A stretch of 9,055 nucleotides of DNA from an uncultured Clostridiaceae bacterium. Lineage in GTDB: Bacteria > Bacillota > Clostridia > Lachnospirales > Lachnospiraceae. The stretch covers positions 1 to 9,055 of the forward strand of contig CAMWMT010000073.1 in NCBI GenBank assembly GCA_947175375.1, in the 5' to 3' direction. Each line of letters starts with the position of its first letter. The stretch's first letter is position 1. Positions 4,696-9,055 of the stretch are shown in pieces. A model generated the notes under the pieces. It searched no databases, had not been told where the DNA came from, and worked only from the letters and a program-made list of their open reading frames with translations. The position numbers and the translations under genes are program-made.

Positions 4696-6174
4696 TTACA
4701 GCAGAATCATTCCCATCAGGCTTCCAACTCCATAGATCAGGAAAATATTGACAACTGCAATCACCATACCCCAGCGGAACATATTGCCGGTATCCAGCCA
4801 TCCATAACCGGCAGCTACCGCGGAACTTGGAGTTGCGGGAGGTGTAGCCCATGCGTGCTGAACCGCGTTGATGGTCAGGAGTCCGATCAGGACGTGGTTG
4901 ATACTGCCTGCATAAACGCCTGTTGCGAGCGGCAGTGCAATAGCCAGCATCATCGCCACGGCCACGGCGTTGGAAATGAAATTTGTGAGGATCACACCTG
5001 CGGCCACTATGATGAACATAAATATAGCCACAGGGATATGTGCGAATACTGGTTCCATGAGCAAGGTCAGCCAATCCTTGATCCCGCTGGCATCATTGGA
5101 AACACCAGCTCCCACAGCCATAATACAGCCGATGAAAATGACGGTATTCCATCCCACATTACCCAAAGCGTCTTTATAGGACAATATCGATTCTCCATCC
5201 TCCAAAGTCACCAGCTGTAGGACGAGCAAGGCAACAATGGGAGCATACAGGTTGTTCAGCTTGCCGAAAACGGGATTGAGCGCAGGAAACAGAACCTTGG
5301 AAAGACCCGGCAGCATCCATACAAGAATTGTAATACCATAAATGATAGCAGACCACCGCTCTCTGCTGTCCATCGGCACAACAGTAGCCCGAAGCGCATC
5401 AAAATCCACTTTGCTCAAACAGCTGACATCCGGATGCCACAAGAAACGAAAAACCAGCCAACAGGCGACAAGACAAACTACTGCGATTGGCATCAAAACA
5501 CCCATAAAGGTGAAAAAGTCCAATTCACTACCGGGAACATAGCTGGCATAAAGACCAATTCCCTGAATGGTGACAGCATGTGAAATCGGGGTAGAACCAT
5601 TGCCAAGCTGCCCGGCTACAACCGCACCCAAGGCCAACATAGCGCCAACAGCGGGACGATCCTCTTTATATATCTTGCCCTCTGTCAGCATTGCGTCCAA
5701 AATTGGAAGTGTGACCATAATACTGCCGGAAGAAGGCAGAAACCAGCCCAGGATCAGGCATGCAGCAAGATACATCAATACTGTGTTCCATGGAGATTTT
5801 CGGGAAAACTTGTTAGTCATCATCATGATCGCGATACGGCGGGCAAAGCCGCTCTTGGTAAGACAGGCCGCCAGCATAAAGCACAACAGCATCAAAACAG
5901 CTGTGTCATTGCCGAACGAATTCTGTGTCACCCATTTGACACCGCCAAGCTCGCCTAGGGTCATCAATGCCATAAGGATCAAAAGACTCGTCCAGTTTAC
6001 GCCTATCGTCAGCCACAGCACAATGGCACCCAGAAGAATTCCCAATACCCCGGCGCCTGTTGCAGGCAGACCGGGAATGGATACATAACGTGAGAAAAAC
6101 ATCAGTACAATAGCAACCACAAGCGCAATTACCTTTGAAGTAGGCAAACTTAATCCAATTTTTCGTGTGTTCAT
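4696..6174 (-). CDS. DASS/SLC13-type organic anion transporter
   Basis: This very hydrophobic 492-residue protein has about 11-13 predicted membrane segments and the two-repeat layout of divalent anion:sodium symporters (dicarboxylates, tricarboxylates or sulfate). The substrate-site motifs are LPSSGSIM (about 146-153) and TNFISNAVA (397-405). The second resembles the family SNT motif; in the first, Asn is replaced by Ser-Gly. A family-typical ATPPATPSSAV stretch lies near the C-terminus. The second ATG (6172-6174) is chosen because AGGGGGA lies at good spacing upstream; the ATG at 6178-6180 is too close. It follows the oxidoreductase beta gene by 34 bases and precedes the hydroxyacid dehydrogenase. 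That points to an organic acid as substrate rather than sulfate (inference). Codons 5-14 are duplicated near 3630-3657. Confidence 0.75.
   Translation of the reverse strand: MNTRKIGLSLPTSKVIALVVAIVLMFFSRYVSIPGLPATGAGVLGILLGAIVLWLTIGVNWTSLLILMALMTLGELGGVKWVTQNSFGNDTAVLMLLCFMLAACLTKSGFARRIAIMMMTNKFSRKSPWNTVLMYLAACLILGWFLPSSGSIMVTLPILDAMLTEGKIYKEDRPAVGAMLALGAVVAGQLGNGSTPISHAVTIQGIGLYASYVPGSELDFFTFMGVLMPIAVVCLVACWLVFRFLWHPDVSCLSKVDFDALRATVVPMDSRERWSAIIYGITILVWMLPGLSKVLFPALNPVFGKLNNLYAPIVALLVLQLVTLEDGESILSYKDALGNVGWNTVIFIGCIMAVGAGVSNDASGIKDWLTLLMEPVFAHIPVAIFMFIIVAAGVILTNFISNAVAVAMMLAIALPLATGVYAGSINHVLIGLLTINAVQHAWATPPATPSSAVAAGYGWLDTGNMFRWGMVIAVVNIFLIYGVGSLMGMILL
6134..6161 (-). repeat. 28-bp repeat, coding copy
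   Basis: This is the partner of the repeat at 3630-3657, with one mismatch (6141 versus 3637). It lies inside the transporter gene and encodes residues 5-14. The mismatch changes Thr to Ala in the other copy. Confidence 0.8.
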
Positions 6175-6208
6175 AATCATTCCCCCTTATCTGTCTATGA
6201 ATCACTGC

Positions 6209-7075
6209 TTATTCACATAGCTTCCCCAGATGTTCATAGTTTGCATCTATGGTTTCCTGAAGCAGCGCTGTCTGTTCTTCAGTCATATGCGCAAAACGTT
6301 TCTGGGTCCTGGTAAATTCCGTTACCGGCTGAGGCTGCTTTACATTTACTGTGATACGGTATTGACCATAGCTGGATTCCCACAGAGGGAAGTAGTTGGT
6401 CTTGACCGCATCCCGGCACTGCTGGATCATAATTTCCGGCTTGCTCTTCCAGCCAGTCGGACATGGCGCGAGCACATGAAGAAATGTAAAACCTTCACGG
6501 GACATATCCCTGGCTTTTTCCACTTTTTTGCGGAAATCATCCATGTATGCAGGACTGCAGGTAGCAACATAAGCTACATTGTGTTCCGCCAGAAGCAGCG
6601 CAAAAGGCTTTTGTTGTTTTTTCTTGCCCGTACTGCCTGGTCCGACGGGCGTAGTATTCGTCCATGCGCCTTCCGGAGTACGGCTACTGCGCTGAATGCC
6701 AGTATTCATGTAAGCCTCGTTATCGTAACAAACAACCATCAGGTGTTCCCCGCGTTCCGCCGCTGCAGAAAGGTTTCCAAATGCAATATCTGAGAACATG
6801 CCATCACCGCCGAAACACAGACAGACGGTATCCTTTCCCTGACGGCGCAACTCACGGGATACACCGGATGCTGAGGGAGCCATATTGGTAAACAGTGTTC
6901 CGTAACAGGGCACGGAAACTTTCGTCGTCAGCAGCGCGCAGCCGGGACCACCGAATTCAATAAAATCCGTGTCCTTCAGCACATCAAAAATCACTCTTAC
7001 CACCAGTTCCAGTCCACAGCCCGCACACATCGGCAGACCAGGAGATATCATAGGTACATTATTCTTATTATCCAT
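6209..7075 (-). CDS. porB: 2-oxoacid:ferredoxin oxidoreductase, beta subunit (PorB-like)
   Basis: The 288-residue subunit binds thiamine diphosphate and a [4Fe-4S] cluster. Visible elements are CAGCG (C17, C20), C46 in GPGC and C205 in LAPCPTGW, matching the four cluster ligands of pyruvate:ferredoxin oxidoreductase. The thiamine diphosphate motif runs from GDG (90-92) to YDNEAY (117-122), followed by MNTGIQRS, which is typical of pyruvate-type enzymes. With the alpha subunit it cleaves a 2-oxoacid and CoA to acyl-CoA and CO2, passing electrons to ferredoxin; the reverse fixes CO2. The ATG at 7073-7075 is preferred because GGAGG lies 8 bases upstream; the ATG at 7090 lacks such a site. It begins 20 bases after the alpha gene. 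Pyruvate is the best guess, but other 2-oxoacids are possible. Confidence 0.88.
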   Translation of the reverse strand: MDNKNNVPMISPGLPMCAGCGLELVVRVIFDVLKDTDFIEFGGPGCALLTTKVSVPCYGTLFTNMAPSASGVSRELRRQGKDTVCLCFGGDGMFSDIAFGNLSAAAERGEHLMVVCYDNEAYMNTGIQRSSRTPEGAWTNTTPVGPGSTGKKKQQKPFALLLAEHNVAYVATCSPAYMDDFRKKVEKARDMSREGFTFLHVLAPCPTGWKSKPEIMIQQCRDAVKTNYFPLWESSYGQYRITVNVKQPQPVTEFTRTQKRFAHMTEEQTALLQETIDANYEHLGKLCE

Positions 7076-7095
7076 TATCTGACCCTCCATCTCAA

Positions 7096-8271
7096 TTATT
7101 CCCAGCTTAACCAGTTGGTTTCCTGTACAGGCTCACCATTCCCAGCTGCCATCGTCATGCCTACGGCAAGTTCGATGTGCTCTCTGGTAATGTCCATAGT
7201 AGAAATGCCATCAATGAATGAGAGCATCTTCGGCATATCGTCCTCACCGGCAATTGCCGCACGGGCCTCCTGGAACAGATGTCCGCAATTCCAGCCCAAG
7301 CAGATGCTGCGGTCGATCACGCCAACAGCCTTTTTACCGCGGAAGATCCGTACGACCTCCTCCCGTGGATAGGGGCGGAACATCCGAATCCGTGCAAGTC
7401 CTACCTTGAGTCCGGCGGCACGGGCTTCATCAATCACATTCTTTGCCATTCCCGAAGCGGAACCGTTCGTCATCAGTAGATATTCCGCGTCCTCTGTACG
7501 ATACTCCTCAACCATACCGCCATAGCTGCGACCGAAAATCTCCTCAAATTCTTTTTCGACTTTCGGAAATACTTCTTTCACATGTTCGATCGCATTGAGC
7601 GTCTGGTATCTGTACTTGATATACTCCGGACCGCTGAGAGTCAACGCAAACTGCATTGCTTTTCCGTCAGAATACTGTGTCCGATGTTTCCTGGAGACAG
7701 GAGCTAAAAACCGATCTACCTGATCTTGATCCGGTACATCTACAGCTTCATATAAATGAGACATAAAGAAGCCGTCGCTTACCACTAAAGTTGGCAAAAG
7801 CACTTCCGGATCTTCAGACAGCCGGTAAGCCATCAAAATGGAATCCAGCAGCTCCTGACCATCCGCAGGATCAATCTCTAACCATCCACTGTCGCGTGTG
7901 GACGCAGCATCCTGACGGCTCGTGCTGATGCCGCGCTGAGCGGAAGTCTCACGGGTCACATCCACCATGACCATGGGCACACGCATGCCTGCCGCAAACA
8001 TCATAGGTTCATTCATATAGGCAAGGCCAAGAGAAGATGTGGCCGTAAACACTCTGGCGCCGGCCACGGCGGCGCCCGTGATGGAACTCATCACAGAATG
8101 TTCGCCTTCTACCTCAATGATATCGCAGTCCAACTCTCCTTTAGCCACCATCTTTGAAACATCTTCCGAAATTTGAGATTGTGGCGTAATGGGGTAGACA
8201 GCCGCCACATTGATTCTTGCAAGCTTTGCAGCCTGAGCCGCCGCTTCATTACTACTAAGTATTTTTAACAT
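7096..8271 (-). CDS. porA: 2-oxoacid:ferredoxin oxidoreductase, alpha subunit (PorA-like)
   Basis: The 391-residue length is usual for PorA. YPITPQSQ (26-33) supplies the conserved Thr29 that contacts the substrate carboxylate in characterised enzymes. EVEGEHSVMSS (53-63) carries the conserved acidic pair of the thiamine-pyrimidine domain. FTATSSLGLAYMNE, R107 and the TRDSGWLEI stretch are also family-typical. The C-terminal half contains the domain that helps place CoA. It pairs with the beta subunit to form the active site. The start is firm: AGGAGG lies 7 bases before the ATG and overlaps the stop of the gamma-delta gene, a sign of translational coupling. In place of the common NRALGAPINIW segment it has TRETSAQRGIS, so the substrate pocket may differ somewhat. 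Confidence 0.9.
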   Translation of the reverse strand: MLKILSSNEAAAQAAKLARINVAAVYPITPQSQISEDVSKMVAKGELDCDIIEVEGEHSVMSSITGAAVAGARVFTATSSLGLAYMNEPMMFAAGMRVPMVMVDVTRETSAQRGISTSRQDAASTRDSGWLEIDPADGQELLDSILMAYRLSEDPEVLLPTLVVSDGFFMSHLYEAVDVPDQDQVDRFLAPVSRKHRTQYSDGKAMQFALTLSGPEYIKYRYQTLNAIEHVKEVFPKVEKEFEEIFGRSYGGMVEEYRTEDAEYLLMTNGSASGMAKNVIDEARAAGLKVGLARIRMFRPYPREEVVRIFRGKKAVGVIDRSICLGWNCGHLFQEARAAIAGEDDMPKMLSFIDGISTMDITREHIELAVGMTMAAGNGEPVQETNWLSWE

Positions 8272-8283
8272 TCTTCTACCTCC

Positions 8284-9055
8284 TCATGCTTCTTTGAACT
8301 CAGATTCCAGAACCATATCAATGGCTTTCTTCGGACATTCGTGCGCGCATACACCACAACCCTTGCAATAATCGAGATCAGCCACAAAATAATCATCCTC
8401 ATTTTTGCTGATGCACTGAATCGGGCAGAATTTACCGCAGATGCCGCACTTGACGCAATCATCAAATCTGACCACCGGGCGAACTACCTTCCATGTACCG
8501 GTCGGCACAGTAACAACTTTGTCCTCGTAATTACCCCAAGGGGCTTCATACTCCGGCGTTACAGGAGTCTTACAGGCAAGTACCTTTCGGTTCCATGCTG
8601 GCTCACGCTTTTTATCAACATGCCCGACATCATAGGTATAGACTTGCGCCTCGTCATAACCACGCTGTGCCCCCAAAAGGCTGGTCTTCTGGAAATTCTT
8701 CGGCAGGGTTTCTGTAATCGCCTGCTGCAGCGCAGTCAAAGGCAAATCCGGCACAGCGCGGCAGAATGCTCCGCACATGATCATGTTGGTCAGATTGTTC
8801 CCTGTGACTTCATACGCGATTTTGATACCGTCGATCATAACCAGCTTCGAAGGCTTGACACCCATCGCCAGCACCTCTTCCGGATCCGTACCGCAGGCGA
8901 TAATCACGCCACCTGCACCAAATCCCTTGTATGTAGCAGGTTTGCTAATCTGGGACGGATCAAAAATCACCAGGTAATCCGGCTCATAGCACATGCAGTT
9001 CTCCCGAACCGGTTCGTCGGACAGCCTGCCAAACGCAGTGACATCACTCCCCCGC
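8284..9055 (-). CDS. 2-oxoacid:ferredoxin oxidoreductase, fused gamma-delta subunit (5' end missing)
   Basis: The frame is open to the right edge, so the true start lies outside; 256 residues are visible. An internal ATG at 8994 is not the start, because the preceding codons continue the conserved gamma sequence (GSDVTAFGRLSDEPVREN). The gamma domain (PorG) spans visible residues 1 to about 145. The C-terminal delta part (PorD) is a two-cluster ferredoxin domain with CVKCGICGKFCP (Cys 200, 203, 206, 210) and CKGCGVCAHECP (Cys 230, 233, 236, 240), enough for two [4Fe-4S] clusters. These carry electrons from the catalytic alpha-beta pair to ferredoxin. Gamma and delta are separate genes in many archaea and some bacteria; here they are fused. 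Its stop is 12 bases before the alpha start. Confidence 0.9.
   Translation of the reverse strand, partial: RGSDVTAFGRLSDEPVRENCMCYEPDYLVIFDPSQISKPATYKGFGAGGVIIACGTDPEEVLAMGVKPSKLVMIDGIKIAYEVTGNNLTNMIMCGAFCRAVPDLPLTALQQAITETLPKNFQKTSLLGAQRGYDEAQVYTYDVGHVDKKREPAWNRKVLACKTPVTPEYEAPWGNYEDKVVTVPTGTWKVVRPVVRFDDCVKCGICGKFCPIQCISKNEDDYFVADLDYCKGCGVCAHECPKKAIDMVLESEFKEA

Noticed and set aside
5567..6088. Open frame of 173 codons on the plus strand opposite the transporter
   Set aside because: It is a shadow of the transporter gene; the peptide shows no recognisable domain and no convincing start signal.

Overview
The window looks like a piece of chromosome from an anaerobic, spore-forming member of the Clostridia, probably a gut Lachnospiraceae-like lineage. 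This is inferred from three things: ferredoxin-linked 2-oxoacid metabolism, a BclB-type collagen-like spore-surface protein, and a DUF4261 protein, all read from strong Gram-positive ribosome binding sites. No rRNA, tRNA, CRISPR array or complete mobile element was seen.

Left end (1-571). A toxin-antitoxin locus on the minus strand is decayed. The DinJ/RelB-type antitoxin has an in-frame deletion that removes most of its ribbon-helix-helix fold. Directly after it lies a 40-residue C-terminal remnant of a YoeB-type toxin. Two short palindromes upstream look like leftover operators. A new reading frame with a good ribosome binding site begins at 60 and runs off the left edge. The gap 398-571 holds back-to-back promoters.

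Middle (572-2609). A plus-strand gene encodes a two-part DUF4261 protein of unknown function and ends in a strong hairpin terminator. A convergent minus-strand gene encodes a BclB-like collagen protein. A sequence fitting a sporulation sigma-K promoter lies just upstream of its likely true start.

Right part (2646-9055). Six minus-strand genes form a likely operon whose 5' end lies beyond the window. In transcription order they encode a fused gamma-delta subunit, an alpha subunit and a beta subunit of a pyruvate-type 2-oxoacid:ferredoxin oxidoreductase, then a DASS/SLC13-type anion transporter, an LDH/MDH-superfamily 2-hydroxyacid dehydrogenase, and a ketopantoate-reductase-family protein. A reasonable reading (inference) is that an organic anion is imported, oxidised at a hydroxyl to a 2-oxoacid, and cleaved oxidatively to an acyl-CoA plus CO2 with reduction of ferredoxin. 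The substrate cannot be named from sequence: the dehydrogenase has neither the malate nor the lactate specificity residue. The gap before the last gene carries two hairpins and a 28-bp near-copy of the start of the transporter gene, which suggests a past rearrangement.
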